Origin: Marinobacter sp050379415
GTDB taxonomy: Bacteria; Pseudomonadota; Gammaproteobacteria; Pseudomonadales; Oleiphilaceae
Assembly: GCF_050379415.1 (NCBI RefSeq)
Contig: NZ_JBNRLS010000002.1
Location: 310,001-374,000, forward strand
Length of the DNA: 64,000 bases
Direction of reading: 5' to 3'
Positions 1-8,033 of the stretch are shown piece by piece (within the stretch, counting starts at the first letter, position 1; every line of letters begins with the position of its first letter). Both the position numbers and the translations under genes were made by a program. The notes beneath the pieces were generated by a model. It was not told the origin of the DNA. It did no database searches and was given only the letters and a program-made list of their open reading frames with translations.

Positions 1-1421
1 ATTGGCCAGATCAGACTCCAGCCTTCACTTGATGTCACCGCGAACCAGGAGTGTCCTGCCTCGGACCAGGCGCCCGGTAAAAACCAGAATGCCACGAGGC
101 TGCATACCGTAGCTGCCACCCAGCCAAGCCATTTGAAAGGATGGTTATGCCCTGTCCGAGCGCTTTGATGGAGGGCCCAGAGGAATCGCCAGATCAGGAG
201 CATGGTAGCAACAGCGCCGGCGGACATGATCAGAGGTAAGTATTCCGCCATGGCGAAGTCATACTGTTCAGGCTTCAGGGAATCCTTCATGGCGAATTTG
301 GCTGCTGCCCCACTGGTAAACGGCAGGCCCGCGAGTGAAAGACCGGGCAAGCCAATCAACAGCCAAACGAGCCACCGGAAGCGGCGTTCAGCCGGCAGCT
401 CCACTGCCGTGGAAAGAAACAGGCAACCTTTGGCCAGGCCATGATGCAAAGCATACAAGGCAATGGCAGACAGAAGCGTTGCCGCCTGGGCAGTATTTGA
501 AATCGCAGCGCCAACCATCAAGGTAATGAGCCCCATCTGACTGATGCTCGAATATGCCAGAATCGTTTTTGGACGAACCTCTTTTAACCCGAGTATTGCA
601 CCGCCGAGAGCCCCGGTTGCGCCAAGAACCACGAGCATATTGCCCCAGGCCGGCAACGGCAGTTCACCGAACGGCAGAGTAACGAGCCAGCCAAGCAATC
701 CTGCCTTGATCATTGCGCCGCTAAGTACGGCACTGGCTGGAGTCGGTGCGACCGGATGCGCCAGTGGCAGCCAGAAGTGAAGGATGGGAAGCCCCGCCTT
801 GACCCCGAAACCTGAAACCAGAAAGGCGATGATCAACCCGCTCCGCTCGGAATCTGCAATGGCACCGGGCAGCTCGGTGAGCAGCGTGCTGTCCGCCTGA
901 TGGGCCGCCATCAGCAGACCGGTGAGCAGAGCCATCTCGCCAGCGACGGCCATGGCGAGGTAGACCCGCCCTGCCCGGTTGGCTTCGTCGGTCCCGTCGT
1001 GAACCACCAGTCCGTAGGCGGCAAAGGTCATCAGGGCAAAGAAGCTGTAGAAACTGGCAAGATCCACAGAGATGATCAGGCCCAGGTTTCCGGTTAGCGT
1101 GAGAGTCCAGAACACGCAGAATGCGCGTAGTTTGCGTGTATTCAGGTAGCCAATCGCAAAGATACCTGCTGTCGCCCAGAGCAAAGATGTGAGCAGAAGA
1201 AAGCTTTGCCGAAGCTCATCCAGCCCCCACACCCCGCCTATAAGTAACCAGGGCAGTTCAAGCCAGTCATGGGGCTCGGCTATCAGGCTCGCCAGTATTG
1301 CCGGAAGTGGCAGCAGTGGCAGGCTGTACCGGTAACTCTCCTGCCATCGTGGCCTCAAAGCCAGTAGAAGAGAGGCAAGAGGCAGAATTACGGTCATCAG
1401 AAGCAGCGGTGCGGTGATCAT
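1..1421 (-). CDS. Proton-conducting antiporter-like membrane subunit (NuoL/NuoM/MrpD superfamily), C-terminus outside window
   Basis: The frame is open from an ATG at 1421 to the left edge, about 473 residues, and the stop codon lies outside the window. The protein is almost wholly hydrophobic. It carries the family signature GVKAGLPILHFWLPLAHPV followed by PASAVLSGAMIKAG, the lysine/histidine proton-channel core shared by complex I antiporter-like subunits and Mrp subunits A and D. Its ATG overlaps the TGA of the preceding gene by one base (TGATG), so it is the ninth cistron of the operon. In known complexes such subunits move protons or sodium across the inner membrane. Which ion this one carries cannot be read from sequence, and it could also be a NuoL-like subunit of another complex. 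Confidence 0.85.
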   Translation of the reverse strand, partial: MITAPLLLMTVILPLASLLLALRPRWQESYRYSLPLLPLPAILASLIAEPHDWLELPWLLIGGVWGLDELRQSFLLLTSLLWATAGIFAIGYLNTRKLRAFCVFWTLTLTGNLGLIISVDLASFYSFFALMTFAAYGLVVHDGTDEANRAGRVYLAMAVAGEMALLTGLLMAAHQADSTLLTELPGAIADSERSGLIIAFLVSGFGVKAGLPILHFWLPLAHPVAPTPASAVLSGAMIKAGLLGWLVTLPFGELPLPAWGNMLVVLGATGALGGAILGLKEVRPKTILAYSSISQMGLITLMVGAAISNTAQAATLLSAIALYALHHGLAKGCLFLSTAVELPAERRFRWLVWLLIGLPGLSLAGLPFTSGAAAKFAMKDSLKPEQYDFAMAEYLPLIMSAGAVATMLLIWRFLWALHQSARTGHNHPFKWLGWVAATVCSLVAFWFLPGAWSEAGHSWFAVTSSEGWSLIWP

Positions 1422-2917
1422 CACAAGTCCACCTCCCTTGCGACAATCAGCTCGACCCATCCCAGCGGGCTAAACGACGCCGAGGCCAGCAAGCCGGCCA
1501 GTATCAGGAAGCCGGCCGTCACCAGCGGAGGCCATAGCAGCCAGGCGCTGGTCTCAAAGCGGCCCCACTGCCGTTCCTCAGGCCACGCATCTTTCTGCTC
1601 GCGGAACCAGATCCTGTTCAGTACCGGCAAAAAGTAGGCAGCGTTGAGCAAGCTGCTGATCACCAGCACGGCAATCACCCAATCCATGCCCGCTGCCAGA
1701 GCTCCGGTCCCCATGGTCCATTTGGTGATGAAACCCGCCAGTGGCGGTGTTCCGATCATGCCGAATGCGGCAAGGGTGAAGGCGACAGAAGTAGCCGGCA
1801 ACCGACGCCCTGCACCATCAAGTTCATCTATTCGGTGTATTCCCAGGGTTTCCGCGTAATTGCCGGCACAGAAGAACAGTGTGATCTTCATGACGCCCTG
1901 ATGAATCAGGTGGACCAGGCCGCCGGCCACGCCTACCGGCCCGGCTAAACAAAGCCCCAGAACGATATACGACACCTGACTGACGGTTGAAAACGCCAGC
2001 CGCCGTTTCAAGTCAGACTGCTTCAACGCCCTCACCGAGCCGTAGACAATCGTGAACGCAGCAATGGCGGCCAATCCCGATAACAAACCCAACGCATTGG
2101 CTGTTTCCAGTCCGTAGATCTCCAACACCACCCGTACAATGCCGAAAGCCCCCGCTTTTACCACAGCAACAGCATGCAGCAGTGCGCTGACCGGCGCCGG
2201 AGCCACCATCGCCACTGGCAGCCAGCCATGCAGCGGCACTATGGCGGCTTTTACGCCGAGACCGGCAATCAGAATCACGAAAACGATGGTTAAAGGTAGC
2301 TGCAGCTCAGGCGCCATATCCTCAAAATGACCGCCCGGTCGGAATGGCAGGTCCCCGGAAAAATTGTGGAGCAAAGCGATCCCGAACAGCAGAACTGCGC
2401 CCCCGGTGAGCGTATAGATGATGTAGGTACGCCCGGCCCGCAATGCCTGTTGGGTTCCGCGGTGCACCACCAGAGGATAAGTGGAGAGCGTGAGCATTTC
2501 GTAGAAAAGAAAGAAGGTGAACAGATTACCCGCCAGGGCGATGCCCAGGGTACTGGCCACGCACAGGCTGAAAAAACCAAAGAATCGACTTCGGTTGGGG
2601 GAGTCCTCCAGGTAACCCACCGCATACACCGTGGTCAGCAGCCACAGTGCCGCCGAAAGTCCCGCAAACAACATGGCAAGGGCGTCCGCGCGGAGCACGA
2701 ACTTCACCCCGGGCACCATGGGAAAAGAGATCCCGTACTCTTTGCCGTGAAACACACCCCAGATCATCAGCCCGACCAGCAGTAGCTTCAGGACTGCCGC
2801 GGTAAGGTTTACAACGGTTCGAAGTTGATGCTTTTGCTCGGGCAGGGTGAAAATGATGATGGCCGCCGTAAGGGATGTCATCAGCGCGAAAACCGGTAGC
2901 AAGGCGCTGGCAGTCAT
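1421..2917 (-). CDS. Proton-conducting antiporter-like subunit (MrpD/NuoM/NuoN type)
   Basis: This 498-residue polytopic membrane protein is full length for the family (about 490-500). The motif GVKAAIVPLHGWLPVAM and the following PAPVSALLHAVAVVKAG match the proton-channel core of MrpD and NuoM/N. The start overlaps the stop of the upstream MrpD-like gene by four bases (ATGA), which implies translational coupling. It is one of three consecutive large channel-type subunits in this operon. In canonical Mrp operons there is one MrpD and one much larger MrpA, so the two extra subunits here probably replace the MrpA channel domain. That assignment is inference. Confidence 0.85.
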   Translation of the reverse strand: MTASALLPVFALMTSLTAAIIIFTLPEQKHQLRTVVNLTAAVLKLLLVGLMIWGVFHGKEYGISFPMVPGVKFVLRADALAMLFAGLSAALWLLTTVYAVGYLEDSPNRSRFFGFFSLCVASTLGIALAGNLFTFFLFYEMLTLSTYPLVVHRGTQQALRAGRTYIIYTLTGGAVLLFGIALLHNFSGDLPFRPGGHFEDMAPELQLPLTIVFVILIAGLGVKAAIVPLHGWLPVAMVAPAPVSALLHAVAVVKAGAFGIVRVVLEIYGLETANALGLLSGLAAIAAFTIVYGSVRALKQSDLKRRLAFSTVSQVSYIVLGLCLAGPVGVAGGLVHLIHQGVMKITLFFCAGNYAETLGIHRIDELDGAGRRLPATSVAFTLAAFGMIGTPPLAGFITKWTMGTGALAAGMDWVIAVLVISSLLNAAYFLPVLNRIWFREQKDAWPEERQWGRFETSAWLLWPPLVTAGFLILAGLLASASFSPLGWVELIVAREVDL

Positions 2918-4383
2918 GTGCCCTCCCCGTTGGCGAACGCCAGGGCCATCACCGATAGTACCGGCTCGGCCATCAGGCCAAGTCCCAGGGAAAGCAGCGC
3001 CAGAATCATCGGGATGATCTCAAGGCGGCGGGCAGGATGAAAGAAATGATCGATATTGGAGTCTTCGACAAATGAGGCTCGATACACCCGGAATACGTAG
3101 GCCGCAGACAACAATCCCCCGCCCAGAAGTACCACCAGCCACCACCACTGACCGGTGGCCAGGCTTGCCTGGAGAAACAGCCATTTTGCGGCGAAACCGC
3201 CCGTGGGCGGCAGGCCCATAAGCGATACCCCTGCCAGGCCAAATGAAAACAGCGAAAACGGCAGAAAATGGCTGACCCCGGCCAGCGCATTCACCCGATT
3301 GCTGCGCACCGACATGATCAGGTTTCCCGCCGAAAGAAACATTGCAGCCTTGGCAAGCGCGTGGCTGATCACCTGCAGAGTCATGGCTTGTTGTGCCTGC
3401 AGTGCCGCCGCCTCCGTGGTATTCCACGTCAGCGGGAACAACAGGAACAGGTATCCGATCTGCGCGACTGACGAGTACGCCACAACCTGCTTGAGCTTCG
3501 CCTGCCGTAACGCCTGCCAACCACCCCAGAACACCGCCATACCGCCCAGTAATCCGAGCAACTGAGCGAGGGCAAGTGAACCCAGGGGCGCCCCAAGCTC
3601 AAGCCAGAGCCGTGCTGCGATATAAAACGACCCTTTTACCACCAGGGCTGACAGCAGGGCGCTGACCGGTGACCTGGCGATACCGTGAGCGGGTGGCAAC
3701 CAGCGGTGCATCGGAAACAGCGCTGTTTTCAGGGCCAGACCGAAGAGCATCAGTATCAGGGCGAAACCGGCTCCCTCACGGGCACTCCCATGGATCAATG
3801 CGGATGCAATCCCCGAGAGCGACAGACTGCCAAACTGGCCATAGACCAAGGCAACGCCCAACAAGTAAGCCAGGGAACCCAACAAAGCGGCCATCAGGTA
3901 ACGAATAGCAGCCCGCAAGGCTTCCGACTGCCCGCCAAGCGCAACCAGGCCAACCGCCGACAGGCTTATCAGCTCCAGGCCCACGTACAGGTTGAACAGA
4001 TCATTCCCCAGCCAGACGACATTCAGGCCGGCCCAGAGAAACCAGAACAACGGCCAGAAATACCGGTGCCACTGTTTGTCCGGGTCCAGATAGAAGCCGG
4101 CGTGCAGGCCCGATGCCGCTGCCACCAGCGCGGTCAGCATGACAAACGTCACCGCCAGGCCATCCACTCGCAGTTCTATTCCCAGTGGAGCCTGCCAGCC
4201 GCCGAGTGGATATTGGAAGCCGCCCTCGCCGGCAACAACGGCCCAGAGCGCCAGGGATACCAATACCTGGATCACTATTCCCAGCCAGGTTATTGTCCTG
4301 CCCCGTCTGAACCCGGCAAGCAGGGTCAGAACTGCCCAGGCAAGCGGTGTGAACAGTAAACCGGCCATCAACCAGAGAGTCAT
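2914..4383 (-). CDS. mnhD: Na+/H+ antiporter subunit D-like (MnhD/MrpD)
   Basis: This 489-residue inner-membrane protein has the conserved ALKTALFPMHRWLPPAHGIA segment and then SPVSALLSALVVKGSFY, the lysine-rich channel core of MrpD. It sits directly after MnhC in the usual C-D order and overlaps it by four bases. In Mrp complexes subunit D is one of the two antiporter-like ion translocators. Of the three large channel subunits here, this is the best candidate for the true D subunit because of its position. Paralogous NuoN/NuoM subunits are similar, so the letter is assigned on context. Confidence 0.82.
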   Translation of the reverse strand: MTLWLMAGLLFTPLAWAVLTLLAGFRRGRTITWLGIVIQVLVSLALWAVVAGEGGFQYPLGGWQAPLGIELRVDGLAVTFVMLTALVAAASGLHAGFYLDPDKQWHRYFWPLFWFLWAGLNVVWLGNDLFNLYVGLELISLSAVGLVALGGQSEALRAAIRYLMAALLGSLAYLLGVALVYGQFGSLSLSGIASALIHGSAREGAGFALILMLFGLALKTALFPMHRWLPPAHGIARSPVSALLSALVVKGSFYIAARLWLELGAPLGSLALAQLLGLLGGMAVFWGGWQALRQAKLKQVVAYSSVAQIGYLFLLFPLTWNTTEAAALQAQQAMTLQVISHALAKAAMFLSAGNLIMSVRSNRVNALAGVSHFLPFSLFSFGLAGVSLMGLPPTGGFAAKWLFLQASLATGQWWWLVVLLGGGLLSAAYVFRVYRASFVEDSNIDHFFHPARRLEIIPMILALLSLGLGLMAEPVLSVMALAFANGEGT

Positions 4384-4718
4384 TCGTGCCGAGCCCCCCG
4401 GGCCTGGTCCGGCGGTGTGTCCTGGGCAGGGCCCTCAAGGGAAGTCGTTCCGGAGAGGTGGTAATAGCGGCGGATCAAGACTACCGCCAGTGCGGTGGCA
4501 GCAATGGCAACCACAATGCCGGTAAGCACCAGTGCCTGCGGCACCGGATCGGGTCCGGAGCGATGCTGGGCAAGGCCGACCAGTACCAGGAAAACCCCGG
4601 AACCCATGAGATTGAAGGCCAGCAACTTACGCAACAGGTGCGAGATGAGGATAAAACCGAACAGGCCAATGCCGCACAAAGCGGCTCCTGCGAAGGCGTA
4701 CAACAGGGATGGCGTCAT
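4380..4718 (-). CDS. mnhC: Na+/H+ antiporter subunit C (MnhC/NuoK-like)
   Basis: The protein has 112 residues with three hydrophobic segments, the size and layout of MrpC/NuoK. The N-terminal segment reads YAFAGAALCGIGLFGFI, followed by a second helix containing NLMGSGVFLVLVGLA, close to the NuoK pattern of a small three-helix subunit. A polar tail ends in GPAQDTPPDQARGARHE. It overlaps both neighbours by four bases (MnhB-like upstream and MnhD downstream). It is expected to sit in the membrane arm between the D and B subunits. Confidence 0.85.
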   Translation of the reverse strand: MTPSLLYAFAGAALCGIGLFGFILISHLLRKLLAFNLMGSGVFLVLVGLAQHRSGPDPVPQALVLTGIVVAIAATALAVVLIRRYYHLSGTTSLEGPAQDTPPDQARGARHE

Positions 4719-5416
4719 CCGGAGCCGCCCTCTTCCGGTTCCTCTGCATCATTGACCGGTGCAGAGACAAACAGCGCCAGCAGCACCATGGCAATGGAAA
4801 GCGTCAGAACCGTCTCGATTACAACAATCAGAGTTTTGGCCAATTCGGGAGGGTATGCCAGAAACTCACCCCCGTGTAGAGCACTCGCCACAGCAACCAG
4901 CAGGAACACCGTGAAGCCCAGCGAGAGTCCAAGCCGAAGCATTAGTCCCGGGCGCAGAAAGTCCATTGGAATGCCTCCGAGTCGCATCAGAATCCCGCTC
5001 GCAGCCAGAACAGCCCCTGCCTGGAAAGCCCCTCCGGGGCGATCGGATCCGGCCCAGAGCAGGTATCCGGCGAGCAAAAGCATCAGAGGTATCAGCCAGC
5101 GTTGCAGTGCATAGAGCAGCTCATCCGACGTGCGAAGCTCCGGGTCTTCCAGGGATGACGTTCTGGCCACGGAGATGCCGGCAATGCCGGCAATCACCAA
5201 TACACCAATTTCCAGCAGGGTGTCGTAGCTGCGAAAGTTCAGAAGCACGGCCGTAACCGGGTTCTCGACACCACTCCGCCCAAGGTTCTCTGCCAGCCGC
5301 GCTGGCAGGTCGACCGGTGTGGCAGTTGCCGAAATCTCCCGGATAACAAAAGCGAGGCCGGCAACGAAGGCAAGACAGGCTGAAGCGACAAGCGAGGTGC
5401 GCAATACCCGGTTCAT
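4715..5416 (-). CDS. mnhB: MnhB-like subunit fused to an MbhE/MrpA C-terminal segment
   Basis: The protein has 233 residues. The N-terminal half contains NPVTAVLLNFRSYDTLLEI, a segment normally found at the C-terminus of MrpA or in the small MbhE subunit. The second half contains RPGGAFQAGAVLAA, the hallmark of MrpB (usually PGGGFQ). The fusion, together with the separate DUF4040 protein upstream, accounts for the MrpA C-terminal domains, so MrpA appears to be split and redistributed here. The ATG lies just before the stop of the upstream gene with a four-base overlap. Confidence 0.85.
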   Translation of the reverse strand: MNRVLRTSLVASACLAFVAGLAFVIREISATATPVDLPARLAENLGRSGVENPVTAVLLNFRSYDTLLEIGVLVIAGIAGISVARTSSLEDPELRTSDELLYALQRWLIPLMLLLAGYLLWAGSDRPGGAFQAGAVLAASGILMRLGGIPMDFLRPGLMLRLGLSLGFTVFLLVAVASALHGGEFLAYPPELAKTLIVVIETVLTLSIAMVLLALFVSAPVNDAEEPEEGGSG

Positions 5417-5688
5417 GACGGCCCTCCTCCACGATTTTTCCTCCCCGACTTCCTGTTGGAAAGGTGCCGGGCGGCGTCGAGCAGCAGTACGCCAGTCAGT
5501 CCGGCTCCAATGGCTGCTTCGGCAAGTGCAACGTCTGGCGCATGCAGGCGCACCCAGGCCAGGGCCATCAGCAAACCGAAAGCAATAAAGAAGACAACAG
5601 CCCGGAACAGTTCACGGGACCACAGGACACTCCCGGCTGTTACCAACAGAGCGATCACGAGCACGATATCCAGCAACCATTCAGCCAT
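5413..5688 (-). CDS. DUF4040 / MrpA C-terminal domain-like small membrane protein
   Basis: A start at 5688 (MAEWLLDIVL) gives 91 residues. It is preferred over upstream starts because GAGGAAG lies just upstream and because the eight-base overlap with mnhG matches the mnhF-mnhG overlap. The protein has three hydrophobic helices and the motif PDVALAEAAIGAGLTGVLLL, typical of the DUF4040/MbhD segment that forms part of MrpA in larger antiporters. It ends in a basic tail (RKSGRKNRGGG). It acts presumably as a structural part of the membrane complex. Confidence 0.82.
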   Translation of the reverse strand: MAEWLLDIVLVIALLVTAGSVLWSRELFRAVVFFIAFGLLMALAWVRLHAPDVALAEAAIGAGLTGVLLLDAARHLSNRKSGRKNRGGGPS

Positions 5689-6001
5689 CGTCTTCCTCTG
5701 TCCCGGAGCCATCCGTGATACTGTCACGGACCGCTCGCGCCACAAGGTGAGCTGAGGTGGCACTGGCTGCCAATGCAACAATCCAGATCAGCAGTGTCTT
5801 GAAGCCGGCGGAGAAGGACGGTGCCAGAGGCAATAACGCCAGCACAATGAAGCCCAAACCAAGGTTATCCGCCTTGGTCAGTGCATGAATACGCGTAAGG
5901 GTATCGGGGAAACGGAAGAGACCAAGACTGCCCAGTGCAAAAAACACACAGCCCGAGAGCAGCAGAACCAACTGAACCGCAATCACAAATCCGTCAAGCA
6001 T
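5681..6001 (-). CDS. mnhG: Na+/H+ antiporter subunit G
   Basis: A start at 6001 (MLDGFVIAVQ) gives 106 residues, the usual length of MrpG, and has GGAGGAG a few bases upstream. An in-frame start at 6022 is possible but has no better ribosome binding site. Three hydrophobic helices are visible, with the MrpG-type segment GSLGLFRFPDTLTRIHALTKADNLG. The gene overlaps mnhF by eight bases and the DUF4040 gene by eight bases. MrpG is a small accessory subunit needed for assembly of the complex. Confidence 0.88.
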   Translation of the reverse strand: MLDGFVIAVQLVLLLSGCVFFALGSLGLFRFPDTLTRIHALTKADNLGLGFIVLALLPLAPSFSAGFKTLLIWIVALAASATSAHLVARAVRDSITDGSGTEEDDG

Positions 6002-6308
6002 GGGGCTCCTCCCTGGACTCATCATTGCCTGACTCCCCTGACGTGTCGTCCCGATCAATCCTGACCACGCGTGTGACAAAGGCTGCCACGGCCAGAACCG
6101 ACAATACGGCAAGGGTCAATGCCACATCCATCAGGGCCGGCCACGAACGGGCGTATGCAAGTACAAGCAACAAGGCGACACCGGTAGTTCCGAATAACTG
6201 GGACGCCAGCATCCGGTCAGCTGCCTCGGGTCCCCGCCAGATCCGGATCAGGGCAAGGAGCAACGTAAGCAGGAGAAACGCAGCAACACCCAACAAGACC
6301 ATGGTCAT
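5994..6308 (-). CDS. mnhF: Na+/H+ antiporter subunit F
   Basis: The protein has 104 residues with three predicted helices. The segment RIWRGPEAADRMLASQLFG is the conserved MrpF motif (RGPTxxDRxxA). The start at 6308 overlaps the mnhE stop by four bases, and a second ATG lies two codons further in at 6302. The C-terminus is acidic (ESGNDESREEPHA). The order E-F-G is the standard one for Mrp operons. Confidence 0.88.
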   Translation of the reverse strand: MTMVLLGVAAFLLLTLLLALIRIWRGPEAADRMLASQLFGTTGVALLLVLAYARSWPALMDVALTLAVLSVLAVAAFVTRVVRIDRDDTSGESGNDESREEPHA

Positions 6309-6820
6309 GATCTGACTCCTTCCTGGGGAGCCAGGGTGATTCCAAACGCTCGTGCAACCTGAAACTCCGCCTGCCGAATGCCAGGTTCTATATCGACACT
6401 GGTGTCGAGGCAGTGGACCGTCAGCTGGTTGCTTTCCATGTGTACGCTGAGAGTCCCCGGCATCAGCGACAGGGTGTTTGCAAGCAACCAGCGAGGGCCA
6501 CCTTCCGGCAGGCGAAGGGAAAGCGTTATCTCTCCGGGTTTGATGGGCAGTGAGGGTGTCAGCAGACGCCTCGCCACATCAACGCCGGCAAGCATCGAGT
6601 GGCCGAGGAAGTACACTATGAACTGCAACAGTCCCAGCAGACGAAGCCTATGGATGGAAGGGGGAAACAGGAGTACGGATAGTACCGCCACCAATGCAAT
6701 CACTACTGCCCCGAACAACCAGGCCGAGGGGTCTGCGAGGGTTAACATCCACCAGACCGCGACGAGAATCACTGCACGGGTAGCAAAGGTTGCAATAGGT
6801 GAAGCCGGCGCCGGCTGCAT
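6305..6820 (-). CDS. mnhE: Na+/H+ antiporter subunit E
   Basis: The protein has 171 residues with two or three N-terminal hydrophobic segments and a soluble C-terminal half. The segment LLANTLSLMPGTLSVHMESNQL is the MrpE signature (N-x-I-T-L-T-P-G-T). An AAGGAG sits seven bases before the ATG. It is the first cistron of the operon, and the roughly 200-base region upstream is shared with the divergent cytochrome gene. Confidence 0.88.
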   Translation of the reverse strand: MQPAPASPIATFATRAVILVAVWWMLTLADPSAWLFGAVVIALVAVLSVLLFPPSIHRLRLLGLLQFIVYFLGHSMLAGVDVARRLLTPSLPIKPGEITLSLRLPEGGPRWLLANTLSLMPGTLSVHMESNQLTVHCLDTSVDIEPGIRQAEFQVARAFGITLAPQEGVRS

Positions 6821-7028
6821 AGGTACTCCTTTTACCTTGTCAGAGATTCGGGCTCGCTAGCTCCCTTTCATAACCTCCAAAAGCCTAACACAGTCGGCTT
6901 GGATGGCGGCACCGGGTGGAATAAGGACGGTTCCTGATCTAATTTTAGTCAAGAGGTCGCAGTCTTGGTTAATACCATTGGTAGTAATCTCGGACGATTA
7001 AAACAGGACTGAACGAAAGGAAGCAGAT
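6821..7028. promoter_or_regulatory. Divergent promoter region between mnhE operon and cytochrome c gene
   Basis: This intergenic region must hold the promoters of both the minus-strand antiporter operon and the plus-strand cytochrome gene. An 11-base palindrome TACCATTGGTA lies at 6973-6983, about 45 bases before the cytochrome start, and could be an operator. No sigma-70 pair is convincing on either strand. Confidence 0.4.
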
Positions 7029-7385
7029 ATGAAACGGACCAACTTATCAATCACGCTGGCAGGCTGCGTTTGCCTTTCCCTTGGCTCAGCCGCGGTACTG
7101 GCTGACTCCCACGGGAAAGGCACGATGCAACTGGCCGAAGAAAAACAATGTATGGCTTGCCACACCACCAGTGAAGAGGTTCCCCGAGCGCCCTCCTTCC
7201 AGAGCATCGCCCAGAAATATACCAAGGACGATGCAGATCGACTGGTCCAGGTCGTTCTTACGGGCGGCGAGGATCACTGGGGCTCTGCGGAAATGCCCGA
7301 AATGGATGCCCGTGCAGAAGTGAGTGAGAAAGAGGCAAGAAAACTGGTGAACTGGATTCTGGATATGCGCGCAGAAAAGATGTGA
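7029..7385 (+). CDS. Periplasmic class I c-type cytochrome (c551/c552-like)
   Basis: The protein has 118 residues with a signal peptide at about 1-25 (cleavage near VLADS). A single haem-binding motif CMACH is at residues 41-45, and a methionine-rich segment AEMPEMDA could supply the distal ligand. Size and motif spacing fit small electron carriers of the c551 type. AAGGAAG lies just upstream of the ATG and a hairpin terminator follows at 7413. It might carry electrons from the nearby Sox system to an oxidase, but it is separated from sox by other genes, so that link is inference. Confidence 0.88.
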   Translation: MKRTNLSITLAGCVCLSLGSAAVLADSHGKGTMQLAEEKQCMACHTTSEEVPRAPSFQSIAQKYTKDDADRLVQVVLTGGEDHWGSAEMPEMDARAEVSEKEARKLVNWILDMRAEKM

Positions 7386-7412
7386 GAATCCGCGAATTGG
7401 GCAAGTGAATCA

Positions 7413-7448
7413 GGCCGGTGGCAAATCAATGGCACCGGCCTTCTTTAT
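7413..7448 (+). terminator. Rho-independent terminator after the cytochrome gene
   Basis: An eight-base-pair stem, GGCCGGTG (7413-7420) with CACCGGCC (7433-7440), is followed by TTCTTTATT. It lies 28 bases downstream of the cytochrome stop. On the minus strand it also follows the small gene ending at 7473, so it could act on both. Confidence 0.75.
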
Positions 7449-7472
7449 TGAACCCACCAAAAAATCCGGTAA

Positions 7473-7625
7473 TCAGAACTTCCAGAAAGGCGTGCGAAGT
7501 CTTGCTTCGACAACTTCCGGCGGATAGCCCACATCGAGAAGCAGGCGGGGTTCAGTGTTCTCTACGAGGCGTACAAAGTTGCGCTTCATACGCCAACCTT
7601 TAAACCAGGTAGCGGCTGTTTTCAT
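7473..7625 (-). CDS. Small DUF1127-like protein, 50 residues
   Basis: A short gene reads MKTAATWFKGWRMKRNFVRL, continues with ENTEPRLLLDVGYPPEVV and ends with RTPFWKF. The arrangement of an N-terminal aromatic/basic helix, then a D-x-G-Y/L turn, resembles DUF1127 (YjiS-like) proteins, whose members include small RNA- or phosphate-linked regulators. The ribosome binding site is weak (AGGA about 13 bases upstream). It ends before the bidirectional hairpin at 7413-7440. Its identity rests on pattern similarity only. Confidence 0.55.
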   Translation of the reverse strand: MKTAATWFKGWRMKRNFVRLVENTEPRLLLDVGYPPEVVEARLRTPFWKF

Positions 7626-7953
7626 GGTCTCTGATCATCCTGTTAGGAGCTAAGGGCAAATAAATCATGCCTTGGTAGTCATTAGGCAACTATTCTACTG
7701 CTTACCTTCTACTAAACAGATGCTTAGAAACCACTACTTCTGGCCTTCAACCTCGGCGAAGTAGCGCCTTTTACGTATGAATCAGTACCCTGCTAAGGCA
7801 GAAAAAAAGCACTCACCCGCCGGCCACTTCTGGTGATATATTGATCAGGTCCAGCCAAATCCCATTCTGGTGGTAGTAGTCAGGACAAGCGTGCGGATGG
7901 AATGCGTTCCCCTGCTGTCAGCCCGCCTGCCACTTGTGATCTCCTCTGAATAA
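7626..7953. other. Non-coding stretch upstream of the DUF5602-like gene
   Basis: I found no credible gene here on either strand. It should contain the promoter of the minus-strand DUF1127-like gene and that of the plus-strand gene starting at 8034, but I cannot place either. The segment 7680-7860 is richer in A and T than the neighbouring genes. Confidence 0.4.
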
Positions 7954-8014
7954 GCCCGAAGGGCGATGGCTCAGTGGCCAATGTGGCCGTTGATGGTGCC
8001 GGCAAGGCACCATC
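7954..8014 (+). promoter_or_regulatory. Hairpin-rich 5' leader of the DUF5602-like gene
   Basis: Three consecutive hairpins can be drawn. They are GCCC/GGGC around GAA (7954-7964), GGCC/GGCC around AATGT (7976-7988), and a perfect nine-base-pair stem GATGGTGCC/GGCACCATC with loop GGCAA (7992-8014). The last ends about eight bases before the GGAGGAG ribosome binding site. There is no T-run, so it is not a plain terminator. It could be a cis-regulatory leader, but I do not recognise a known riboswitch class. Confidence 0.45.
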
Positions 8015-8033
8015 CTCATGGAGGAGCAAGCCC

